Source of the DNA: Linyphia triangularis
Lineage: Eukaryota > Arthropoda > Arachnida > Araneae > Linyphiidae
Assembly: GCA_963978545.1 (NCBI GenBank)
Contig: OZ021721.1
Location: 36,009,348 to 36,073,347, forward strand
Reading direction: 5' to 3'
DNA: 64,000 bases
The notes under the pieces were generated by a model that worked only from the letters and a program-made list of their open reading frames with translations, made no database searches and was not told the DNA's origin. Position numbers and translations under genes: made by a program. This document shows, piece after piece, positions 23,501 to 64,000 of the stretch (position 1 is the stretch's first letter; each line of letters opens with the position of its first letter).

Positions 23501-24149
23501 TGAATGAAAGAGTGACGTCATATCAGCTCAGCTGTTCGAGCAAAACAATATCTTAGCTACGTAGCAAAAGATTTGATATTATTGTACACTTTCTTTTTAA
23601 ACCACTTTCCAATGTATCTTAGTAGAATGAAAGGTCAATGTTTACAATACGGATAATTTCATTACATCCTAAAAAATAAATAAATAAAAAATATTATAGT
23701 TTTAGCTCTATTTGTTTTATAATCTTAATTTTTAAAAAAAACTGCGGTCAAAACTATTCAGTTTTTAAGATTGGACATTCTACAAAAACACAAATATGTG
23801 TATTTAGAGTGCAAATCTGATGCAAAATAAAAGTTTTCAAATATGTTTTTACAGCCTAATGTCCGACATTATGATATTGAAATAGAGAGACAAAAAAGAA
23901 AAATAAGTAAAAATAGTTAAAAAAAAAAAAAAATTAAAGGTCTTCACTTCGATGACAAGTTTTATCCAACAAACCTTACTGTTTAGCAAATACATTGAAA
24001 AAAGACATGCAACGGAACAGGGAAAAATCTTCGTTCATTAAAAGAAAAGTTAGTATAACCCATGCAGAAGCTGATTTATGTTGTATCAATGATATTAATA
24101 ATTCCACAAAATAAGTCAGTTCCACTCTCTCAAGTAAACATTGAAGGCT
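20521..24149. other. Long stretch without a defensible gene
   Basis: AT-rich intergenic DNA. A 67-codon frame at 20857-21060 (CNENCVLLKNSCNVWAGN) looks somewhat protein-like but shows no family motif. Short tandem variants of ttttttaataaaagaaaaca occur at ~21430-21500. No RNA gene, array or transposon terminus is clear. Confidence 0.4.
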
Positions 24150-25139
24150 TTCGCCGGCGCGGCGGATCGGACGTCGCATCCCAAAGTTTCAGAACCAAAA
24201 TAAACATAGAACTTAGAGCACTTTCAAATTGAACGCGGGAAGTTAGTGTCTCGAACGCGTGATGCTTACTATTTTTCAACGAGCGTAAATCTTTTTTAAG
24301 TAAAATGCTAACCTTCGCCTTACCGATGTGTGAATGGAATGTATATTTTGAAAACGGACTTTCTCTTAGTTACAACGCCTCTGCTATCTTATCACCTGAC
24401 CTTATTCCGACTACCCTGGCGTCAAGCGTGCCCGTCTTTTCAGGTATCTAAGCCCCTATTTCATTGGCCATTACGTACACTCGTCGAATTGTCGCCGCAG
24501 CGCACTTCAACCAATGAGCTTTGCGTTTGGAAAGGTTTGGCGTGCTTTCCACGACGTAACACACAAGCTCCACCCTCACCGCTGTTCCCCTCTTGTGTTG
24601 GCTGCTCCGCTGGGCGAGAAATTTTGCCATCGATTTCTAAAATTTGTGTTTCTTAGTTTTATGTCTCGACTCTCGAACCTTGTCGTGTTTTTCTTCTACT
24701 TGATCTTGCTCTGCTATCCCGTTGTTGTTATCGGTTATTAGTCGGACATAGCTGCCCTCGATCTTTTTGTCGACAAACAAGAAATCAAGCGGAGCAGCGA
24801 ACTCCGTGCTAATGTGCGTCGATGTGGTGTGTTGTTTCCCGTGCATGTGGGCCCTCAGCGTCCATGTTGCGGGATGGCGAAGTGGATTGCCAGCTGGCCC
24901 ATTGCGATCTTAAGTGAACCGGATTAATAAAAAAGATCGCCCGTGTTTACATTGCTATCTTTGTTCGAAATGAATTACTTCGTGATCTTCTTAATTCTGA
25001 TCCTGTGTGAGTTGCGGTGCTGTGGTGTGAAGGACCCCTGTGCAAACTGTAAACAATAAATAGACCAGTATGGGTGGTGTGCGATCATTCAATTCTTCCC
25101 ACACCACCGCAATTATTGTCTGAATGATCTTGCTTTTCC
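24150..25139 (+). promoter_or_regulatory. GC/CpG-richer probable promoter and 5' UTR of the DYRK1 gene
   Basis: Base composition rises sharply against the AT-rich surroundings, with many CpGs (for example ttcgccggcgcggcggatcg near 24150). The richer segment ends just after the proposed first coding exon. No TATA box is evident, which is normal for CpG-type promoters of broadly expressed genes. A transcription start cannot be placed from the sequence alone. Open frames in both directions here are composition artefacts. Confidence 0.5.

Positions 25140-25153
<14 letters not shown>
25124..25153 (+). other. Short upstream ORF overlapping the proposed start codon
   Basis: A nine-codon frame, ATG at 25124 to TAG at 25151-25153, overlaps the proposed main ATG at 25140 in a different frame. 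If transcribed in the leader it could lower translation of the main frame. Confidence 0.3.
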
Positions 25154-56273
<31,120 letters not shown>

Positions 56274-58223
56274 CAGTAAAAGCCCGATTATCCGGAATCG
56301 CCGGGATATTAGGATTGCCGGATAATCGAATTTTCCAGTTAATTGAATGTCGATGTTTTTTCGCCAAATTTAAACGGTAAACAACGCTAGTGATGGCACT
56401 TAACATTAAAATCGTCAAAACCGGAATATTTAAAAAATATTCTACTTAGCTTTTTTAGTTAAAATAATGTTATATTTTACCCTATAATCGGCAATAATTT
56501 GAAATATGTTACCAAAATTAAATCATTTTCATATCAGAAATTCCGTAAAAAAAATATATAGAAGATTAAGCATTGTAAAATTAAAAATCTCTTGATTGTA
56601 CGGATTCTAACCGAACCTTTATTTTAGGGTTACCGGGCCCGGGCGGACAAAGTGCACTATCGCTATTTCAGTTCCGGATGGGAAGTTTTCTTGAGTTTTC
56701 TCGGTCCGATTCCGAGAATTCTGGAAAAGTAGCTTTTGTATTTGGAAACCCCTGTGATTCCATTGTCTTCTCCCCTCCCTACACACAACCTACTTTGTAC
56801 CCTAAAGTAAAATATGCTCGGGAAGACGACCTTCGTATTCAAAGATCGACTATTATGTTGTATAGAAAAAAGGAATACAAGAATTGTAATGCAAATCGCC
56901 ACGAAATTCCGGATAATTTACGGACTATTAAGTTTTAAATTTGATTATCCGGTTGTCGGCTAACCTTAAAATAAATATTATTAAAATAAAATTACAGCGA
57001 AACAGATTTATTTTTTAATTGATTGCAAAACACGTTAATAGAATACAATAAAATATAACCCATACTTCTTGTACACAAAAACGAAAAAAAAAACATTTTC
57101 CGTTTTGTGTGCAAAATGGTTGACTAGCCTACAAATCGAAACTTAGATTGGAATTATTGGGGGAAATGCATTTAAATGGATGCAATTCGGTTTTATTCTG
57201 ATTGATCGTGAGAAACTGATATTTTATGATAAAAGAATAAAATGTTTAGAATAGTCGAATTCGGCCGAATTGCACATTTTCCGGATGCTGTTGAAAATTT
57301 ACAAATTAAATTTCGGGTACAAATGAATTATGGATGCATCGATACTGTATGGAATAGAATGTTATCCGTTATACATGATTTTAAATTTTGTGAAATGCAT
57401 GTTCCATATGTAGATCTAGCCTACAAATCAAATGATTAATTTTATCTGGATTTTGGTGAAACCATTAACAAATTTTGAATTTCCTAATTACTTTTGGCCG
57501 GATGCGGTTGAGAACGTAATTTCAAGTGGAAAATTACATTTTTTTGTTATAATTACAATAAAAGTAGTCCATAGATTTATAGATTCCGCACATACAAATT
57601 ACACATATTCTGGAAACGAGTATAAATTTTTATGCAATAAACGATGCAAGATTAAATAGATGCAAAATGTGTAGTTTTTTTTTTTAATTAGAATTCCGGA
57701 TAAACCAAATTATCTACTGGTGAATGTTTTCCCGATGCTGTGGATAATAGAATTTCGATTATGCAACCCTCTTTCTTATTCAATTGAAACAAGCTAGATT
57801 TGTTTATAGATTCGGAAAATAACCACTGTATATGGGATTCCGGATATATATTCTGGAAGAAACATTTTCCATTAAGAATATTAAGGTGTTTTGCTTAGAA
57901 TTCACAGTTGTTTGAATAAGAACTTCGGCATTCCAGATAAACGGAATAAAAAAAAATCACTTTTTATAATAATATATTCATTTCTAATCGGCGCAAATTC
58001 AGCTATTTCGCCATTACAAATTAAAAACCATCAAAATAAAGAGAAAAAAAAAACACTCAACTTCGAAATCTCAATTGAAATAAAAAATAATAAAAAGATT
58101 TGGCTACTTATCGCCGTTTTTTGGCGAAATAATGCCAATTTTCTCGCCAAACTTGATTTTCAAAAAATTCCGGTTGATTCAGCTTTCCGGTTAATTGAAT
58201 GACGGATAATCGGGCTTTTACTG
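56274..58223. mobile_element. Tigger/pogo-like non-autonomous element (TA target)
   Basis: The left end cagtaaaagcccgattatcc and the reverse complement of the right end are the same for at least 20 bp, continuing into gga(a/t). Flanking TA occurs at 56272-56273 and 58224-58225. Inner sub-terminal blocks also match (ccagttaattgaatgtcg / ccggttaattgaatgacg). The ~1.95-kb interior lacks a transposase. Repeated variants of ccggatgctgttgaaaat occur at ~57283, ~57500 and ~57733, so the interior was partly built from tandem copies. Confidence 0.85.
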
Positions 58224-58430
58224 TATTACACTTAACTAAAGATAATTTCAAAAGTTTACAAGTTAGTTCATTGTTTAACTTTAAGTTAAATTTCGTATAT
58301 TTTAATGTATGAATTTCTTTCTTGTTTGCACTGACTCGGTGGTGATACATAGGCTTTCTTTGCAAGCATCTCTAATTATAATTTTTCCCAAGATGCTACA
58401 GAGAGTCTTAAATGATAGTACTAAACTAGT

Positions 58431-60420
58431 GTGGTTTTTCGTGTCATATCATTACCAGTCATGCGTTATGACATCATATTTCACATCAGCAGTTTCGGTG
58501 ATATGTTCCATGATCTAGAAAGCACATTTCCATATTTAGATGACATAACCATGTGTGGAAAAATCAAATTGAGCATGACCACCACTTGGAGAAGTTTATG
58601 GTTGCTGTTAAGAAATATAACTTAATTCTGAATGAAGAAAAGTGCTCGTTTTCTACCAAATATATCAAGTTATTAGGATACTCTATTGAGAATAAAATAA
58701 TGAAACCTGATCCCGATAGACTTGCACCATTAAGGAATTTGCCTAGTCCTAAAGATATGGCATCTTTACATCGAGCACTAGGCATGTTTGCATATTATTG
58801 TCGTTGGATTCCCAGCTTTTCCGAAAGAATTCGCCCTCTCTTGAATAGAGGTCCTTTTCCTCTTACACAAGATGCTGTGAAAACATTTAATTTACTTAAA
58901 TCTGACATAGCCAATGCTTCTTTAGCTGCCATTGAAGATAACATACAGTTTAGCGTCGAAACTGATGTTTCTGAATTCGCTATAGGGGCCATCCTTAGTC
59001 AAGCTGGACGTCTATTGCCTTTTTCTCTAGAACATTAAATGCTTCTGAGCGAAATCATTCATCTATCGAAAAAGAAGCCTACGTAATTGTTGAGTCATTG
59101 TAACATTGGCTACACTATTTAATCGGTAGGCACTTTGAAGTTGTTACAGATAAAATATCAGATGCATTTATATTTGATGAACATCATAGCAGTAAAATAA
59201 AAAACAAAAAGATTATGCATTAGAGATTAGATCTTGCTTGCTTCAAATTCGACATTATATACCGCCCTGGAGACTAAAATGCAACTGCTGATGCACTATC
59301 TAGAATAACTGCAGTCATTCGCCCAGAAGTCAATTTAAATGAACTGCATGAAGCTTTGTGCCATCCAGGAATTACTCAAATGTACCATTGGATTAGATCT
59401 AAAAATTTACCTTTCTCTAGATGGCATTAAAAGAGTAACCAACTCATGCCATTGTTGTAACAAAGTAAACCCACATTTCTATAAAAAATGAAGGGAAATT
59501 AATCAAAGCAATAGCACCATTTGAAAGATTGAACCTCGATTTCAAGGGTCCCTTGCCCTCAGTTTCTAAGAATCTTTTTTTTCTTACCATAGTAGATGAG
59601 TATTCAAGATTCCCTTTTGCAATTCCTTGCTCTAATATCTCAGCCTCTACCATTATTAGTCTTCCATCTTTTCTATTTTTGGATTGCCAGTATACATTCA
59701 TTTTGACAGAGGATCATCAATTATGTCACATGAGCTGAAATCTTTCTTAACTTCACATATTATAGCAACAAGCAGAACTACCGCATACAACCCTCATAGA
59801 AATGGCCAGGTGGAAAGATATAATGGAATCATATGGAAAACACTTCAACTTGCATTAAAATCAAGGAAAATATCCATTGAACATTGGGAAGAAGTAAAAC
59901 AAACCGCTTTGCATTAAATTCGTTCTCTTCTATGTACAGCTACTAATGCTACACTTCATGAACAAATGTTTACTCATGCTAGAAGATTGCATAATGGTTG
60001 CTCTTTACCTACTTGGTTATCCCATCTTTGCCCAGTGTTAATGCGAAATCTTGTACGAGCTAATAAGTACGAGCCTATTGTACAGGAAGTTGAGGTCATT
60101 GAAGCAAATCCAGAGTATGCTCATGTTAGGCTTCCAGATGGATGGGAAACCAGTGTTTCTATACAACACCTGTCACCAAGAGGAGAAACTACAACTATTA
60201 ATTGCAGAGGTGACGTTTGTGAAAATCGACTGCCCTCGCCACTACCTGCTTATCCAAATTCTGAGTTAGCCGATGGATTTCCAGAATCATCATCTCAGTA
60301 AGGTAGTGCCACTCCACCTATTTGTATTCCATCCCTTCCAGCGAGTCCCGAAGAGTCTACAATAAAAGAGACTTTGCAGGAGGAAGCATCCCCACGGCTG
60401 TTTGAAAATTTCCAAGTGCT
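58431..60420 (+). pseudogene. Ty3/gypsy pol remnant (RT, RNase H, integrase)
   Basis: Order: reverse transcriptase with YLDD at 58533-58544, then, shifted, LHRALGMFAYYCRWIPSFSE (thumb) and PLLNRGPF; RNase H opening FSVETDVSEFAIGAILSQ (~58948); integrase HHCC finger (LHEALCHPGITQMYHW ... CHCCNKV, 59340-59470); catalytic core LNLDFKGPLPSVSKN ... VDEYSRFPFAIP (59525-59620) and GQVERYNG (59805-59825), the region of the last catalytic glutamate; then a C-terminal domain (VRLPDGWETSVSIQHLSPRG) and a proline-rich tail to ~60418. Stops and shifts throughout. No flanking LTR was recognised, and the gag/protease part and the front of the RT are missing. A different family from the element at 53102. Confidence 0.85.
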
Positions 60421-61886
60421 AGTTAGTATATATAACTATTTCATATGTGTCTTGAATAAGCACATTTCACTAAATTTTTTCCATACGTTCTTGCTTAAAA
60501 TATAGAAGAAAGAAATTGGAAAAGGTTGATTAAAAGTTAGTTTAAGATGTATAACCTTAAAGTGACTTTTACTAAGCATTTAAAAATATTTCCGCTCAGA
60601 CAAGAGTAATGGCGATGCCTTATTAAATTTAAAGGAATTTTTTTGTAATTTACGGGTCGCTAATTAATTTCTAATCATGTATTTTAGTTTTTAAATTATA
60701 AACTACAGAAATGCAATAAAAATCTTGAACTATGTCCAATTTAAATAAATAATACTTCTTTTAAAGCATATAATTGCATAATGTATGACAAAAAAAAAAT
60801 TGCGTAATGTATGACATGCAGCAGGCCTACATATACACTTCGTTAAGCCGATGCATTAACTGCCCAGGACATAATATTCTAATCTTAAAATTTTCTGCTT
60901 AACTATAAAATTTTTTATGTAAAACGGTGGTACTGGAAAACGAATATTGTAAGTTTTCCTTGGCAGGTAAGGTGTTAAATTAATTTTTCAGTATTATAAA
61001 TTGTTATTTTTATACTGAATTTTACCAATTTTTGAATAATTTTTACCATTTCATTCCAAGAAAGAAATTATAGCATTTTATATGGATGTTTCAATATTTT
61101 ATTATTGTTTGATTTTAAGTTTTTTTGCAATTTTTTTTTTTTTAAAACTTTTTTAAGCAATGCTAATTTTTAAAAATATCAATAATGAGGAACATGCACA
61201 TGTGAGGAAAATGAATAATTTTTGTATTTTCTTGTGTTATCCAACGAATATATTTGAGCAGCACAATTATTTTTTTATCTTTATGCTTTCAATTACTTAA
61301 AAATTGAGTTTTAAATGAGCTGAAATCAAAGCAAAAGTCATGTGACCAAAAAAGCATTAAAATAAACCCTGTGAAGTAGTTACGCATAGGGTATGTTTAC
61401 AGCACAGTGCAGGTCCTCAGTCCAATGTTTACAAACGAATATGTAAGAAAACGAAACGAGCAACGCTGTTTGTTTTTCATTGCTAGCTTTTTATTTTACA
61501 TTTATCTTTAACGTGTTCAAATATAACTTTTTAAGTTATATTTCTATTTTTTAATTCTCATTCCATCCAGAATAACTGGGCCATTCACCGAATTTGTAAC
61601 TACACTTTCGAATTGTCACACAGTTTAAAAACTATTCGAAAAGTTTCATTTGTTCCCGAAATCTATATATTCAATTAAAATTTTTGAACATATAAGTGAC
61701 CATTTTATCATATTCTCTAGTATAAGAGATATTGTTTTTATTTGTTTATCAATAGCTGATATTGTTCTTTTTACACCTGACAATTAACTTGCCAAAAGCT
61801 CAGTGGTGAATGAGGTCTCTGATTCTTGAGAAATTGTTGGTTACTGTTTATATAAAATCAGTTCCAAGTAAAAGTATTTCATTAGC
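60421..61886. other. No recognisable gene
   Basis: AT-rich flank between the gypsy remnant and the copia LTR. A near-duplicate pair, cataatgtatgacaaaaaaa / cgtaatgtatgacatgcagc, is at ~60776-60820. Nothing else stands out. Confidence 0.4.
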
Positions 61887-62164
61887 TGTTGAGAAATGCA
61901 TCTGACCCAGATCTATTACCGTGGGACTTTCCTCATATGATCACAAAAGCATACTATAGTTCATATAAGGTCATGAGAACCTTCCAGCATCCTGTTATAT
62001 CTCTTCCCTTGTACCCCAAAGCAATTCCTTGTTACGACAACAGTATGTGTGTCATATCCTCTTGAAATCCTATATAAACCAAACCCATATTTGTAACAAG
62101 CTCTCTAAGCTCAATAAAGCTTCTTGTCGATCCACGCAGTCTCTCTTCCGTTTATTTCACAACA
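61887..62164 (+). repeat. 5' LTR of a Ty1/copia element (278 bp)
   Basis: It starts TGTTGAGAAATG and ends TTTCACAACA, so the outer five bases (tgttg/caaca) are perfect inverted repeats. It carries a TATA-like ctatataaacc near 62070 and AATAAA near 62112. The five bases before it (ttagc) are the candidate target duplication, whose partner lies beyond the window. A leader of ~210 bp separates it from the ORF. Confidence 0.8.
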
Positions 62165-62377
62165 GCAGAGCGTGGTTACCCCTTTATGGGCCCCGCTGAC
62201 CCAAGACTGCCATCTCCGTTTTAATGGATCGTGAGGGATAAAAAGGAGGCTAAACTGTGCCCTCCTTCTTTGAATCAAGCCGTGTTAAGATAACCTGATC
62301 TCCAGTCCCTGCAGACATCCGTGTAGGAGAAAGCAAAATAGCACCTTCTAAAGACTCTCCACCCGTAGAGTGTTGAA
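62165..62377 (+). promoter_or_regulatory. Copia leader region
   Basis: Untranslated leader between LTR and ORF. The block tttatgggccccg at ~62183 recalls the half-tRNA-iMet primer site known from some insect copia elements, but it sits ~18 bp inside the LTR edge, so primer use is uncertain. An in-frame stop at 62366 precedes the ORF start. Confidence 0.4.
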
Positions 62378-64000
62378 ATGTCAAGACCTGGGCTCGTAGC
62401 GGACACTGTGATCCCCATTTCAAGACATCAGTCTACAATGGAAAATCGGACGACCATGGCTATGATAGGCATGTTCAACGGGGAACACTTCAGCACATGG
62501 AAGAGAAGAATGGTTGCTGCTATGGAAGCCAAGGAACTGGGAGTGTGGCTCTGTCAGGATCCGACGGAACAGACCAGCGATGCTGACCGTCTGAAAGCAA
62601 AGAAAGCATACGCAATGCTGCTCCAGTATATCAGCGACGAGATCCTCACAACCCTCCAAACCGAGACAACCGCAGCTGGTATCTGGGAGAAGCTGAAAGA
62701 ACAGTACGAATCCCTAACGATAGGTACAGTCAATCTGATTTTGACAAGGAAAAGGCTGATGACCATCAAGAAGTCCCGCGATATATCCATGCGGGAACAC
62801 CTGGACAACATTTCCAGGTTGGCCAGTGATCTGAGAACTTCAAAAGAACAGATCTCTGATGCAGACATCATCATATACATTCTAATGTCGCTTCCCAAAG
62901 ACTACGATGGAGTGAAAACGACCCTGGAAAATCAGCCGGCAGGAATCGCAGGACTGAACCTGTCTCTAGTAAGAGCCAGGCTGATGGATGCAGAAGCCCT
63001 TTTGGAAGCTTCCAGGAGAGACAATCCGCCACGCCAAGCCAGATGCCTGGGAGACACAGCAGCGTTTGCAGCCAATCCAAGAAAGAACCCGACGTGTAAT
63101 ATTTGCAGGAGGAAAGGCCACATTGCTCGATTTTGCAGGAGCAATAGAGGAGCCTGCTACACCTGCGGACAGAGGGGACATCTGGCCAAGGACTGCGGGA
63201 GGACAAGGACCAGGGAACACCAGACCGCCTCTACTGCCGTCACCTTCGTGGCCGGAAAAATTGAGCACAAGGACTGGATTATCGACTCGGGAGCCACACA
63301 CCACATGTGCTCCGAAAAGACGTGGTTCACCGACCTCAGACCTCACACAGGAACAATCAGCTGTGCCTCCAAAAATGAAGTTCTGGAAGCAGAAGGTAAA
63401 GGAAACGTCGAGCTGATAACATCCAGAGGACTAAAAATAACTCTCAAGGATGTACTGTTCGTTCCAAATATTAACGGACAGTTGGTGTCGGTGAAAAGCA
63501 TTGAGAGCGCCGGTTTTTCAGTAACGTTTGAAAGGGAAAAGGTCTTCGTAAGGTCAGGAGAGAAAACTATACACCTAGCCACCAGAAGTGCAAATGGACA
63601 ATATAAATGTGATCTCACGCCGATCGAAGCCTCTGCAGCCATGACCGCCTCAGCAAACGGGATGCTTTGGCACAGACGTCTGGGTCACCCCAGCAGGGAA
63701 GTCATGAAGATGATGTCGATACGCGCAACATATGATTTTTGCGACATATGCCCCCACGCCAAGCAGAGTGCCACACCCATGGGAGTCGGACCTAGAGCCA
63801 AGGAAACTGCGCCGTGGAGAACCGTACATACCGACCTATGCGGACCCATCTCACCGGAAACCCCTTCGGGAGCAAAATATTTCCTGACCTTCACAGATGA
63901 ATACAGTCGTTTTACGGAAGTCAGATTGCTTCGCGCCAAGTCCGAGACGGCAAAGGAATTGAAGTTCTTCCTGAAGTCACATCCATCGGTAAGAAAAGTC
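62378..64000 (+). CDS. Ty1/copia gag-pol polyprotein, open to the window end
   Basis: The frame is open for 541 codons and runs off the window. ATG 62378 is the first in-frame start after a stop at 62366; ATG 62438 is an alternative. Domains: UBN2-type gag (MFNGEHFSTWKRRMVAAMEA, IWEKLKEQY) at ~25-205; two CCHC knuckles, CNICRRKGHIARFC (~240) and CYTCGQRGHLAKDC (~258); copia protease with WIIDSGATHHMC (~300); the GAG-pre-integrase/HHCC region (MLWHRRLGHPS ... CDIC) at ~430-465; and the start of the integrase core, with its first aspartate in HTDLCGPISP (~490) and TDEYSRF after it. RT and RNase H would follow outside. No stop or frameshift was found, unlike every other element here, and GC content is well above the flanks. 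This points to a young, possibly active copy. Confidence 0.92.
   Translation, partial: MSRPGLVADTVIPISRHQSTMENRTTMAMIGMFNGEHFSTWKRRMVAAMEAKELGVWLCQDPTEQTSDADRLKAKKAYAMLLQYISDEILTTLQTETTAAGIWEKLKEQYESLTIGTVNLILTRKRLMTIKKSRDISMREHLDNISRLASDLRTSKEQISDADIIIYILMSLPKDYDGVKTTLENQPAGIAGLNLSLVRARLMDAEALLEASRRDNPPRQARCLGDTAAFAANPRKNPTCNICRRKGHIARFCRSNRGACYTCGQRGHLAKDCGRTRTREHQTASTAVTFVAGKIEHKDWIIDSGATHHMCSEKTWFTDLRPHTGTISCASKNEVLEAEGKGNVELITSRGLKITLKDVLFVPNINGQLVSVKSIESAGFSVTFEREKVFVRSGEKTIHLATRSANGQYKCDLTPIEASAAMTASANGMLWHRRLGHPSREVMKMMSIRATYDFCDICPHAKQSATPMGVGPRAKETAPWRTVHTDLCGPISPETPSGAKYFLTFTDEYSRFTEVRLLRAKSETAKELKFFLKSHPSVRKV

Noticed and set aside
24330..24846. Several open frames on both strands in the CpG-rich zone
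   Set aside because: They overlap each other, lack motifs, and are explained by higher GC content lowering stop frequency.
62420..63939. Minus-strand and off-frame ORFs of 70-142 codons
   Set aside because: Shadows of the long copia frame, which carries all recognisable motifs and runs off the window without a stop.

Overview
This window looks like a piece of an arthropod nuclear genome, most likely a spider. The background is very AT-rich, the one host gene has short exons separated by kilobase introns, two tRNA-derived SINE families are present, and transposable elements of nearly every class crowd the sequence. The species assignment is an inference from gene structure and the look of the repeats; no search was run.

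The only host gene I can defend is a DYRK1-class dual-specificity kinase (minibrain / DYRK1A orthologue) on the plus strand. Its exons are at 43547-43755, 45555-45743, 48876-49032, 51217-51503, 52567-52713 and 55398-55538. A probable first coding exon is at 25140-25278, inside a locally GC- and CpG-richer stretch (about 24150-25280) that probably includes the promoter and 5' UTR. All junctions are GT/AG and all phases agree. The kinase domain is complete to just past the activation segment and the following helices; the last catalytic exons must lie beyond 64000. Intron 1 is about 18 kb and the intron after the last seen exon exceeds 8.4 kb.

From 1 to 24 kb there are no host genes I recognise. 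In order: an internally deleted Ty3/gypsy element with its 3' LTR (1-3060); a TIR-bounded DNA element holding a Tudor-like ORF and a SINE (3426-5355); a small MITE (6014-6134); copies of a repeat family with internal minisatellites (7005-7310, 9597-10025, partly 20120-20520); a 195-bp (TA)n tract; a degenerate BEL/Pao element (11595-15197) broken in its protease by a hAT-type MITE; a THAP-like fragment; and a degenerate RAG1/Transib-like transposase (16023-19693) broken by a hAT element that is itself broken by a Tc1 element. These nestings are proved by target-site duplications and by reading frames that resume across the insertions.

The kinase introns hold a tRNA-derived SINE (31400-31582), a long-terminal-inverted-repeat transposon with an unassigned degenerate transposase on the minus strand (33322-36168), a hAT element with an 8-bp duplication (39320-40638), a ~390-bp higher-order tandem repeat beside a Helitron-like fragment (46069-48045), and a gypsy fragment plus LTR with a perfect 19-bp foldback at the polypurine/LTR junction (53102-54800). 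After the last exon come a Tigger/pogo-like non-autonomous element (56274-58223), a decayed Ty3/gypsy pol (58431-60420), and the 5' half of an apparently intact Ty1/copia element (LTR 61887-62164, ORF 62378 to the window end).
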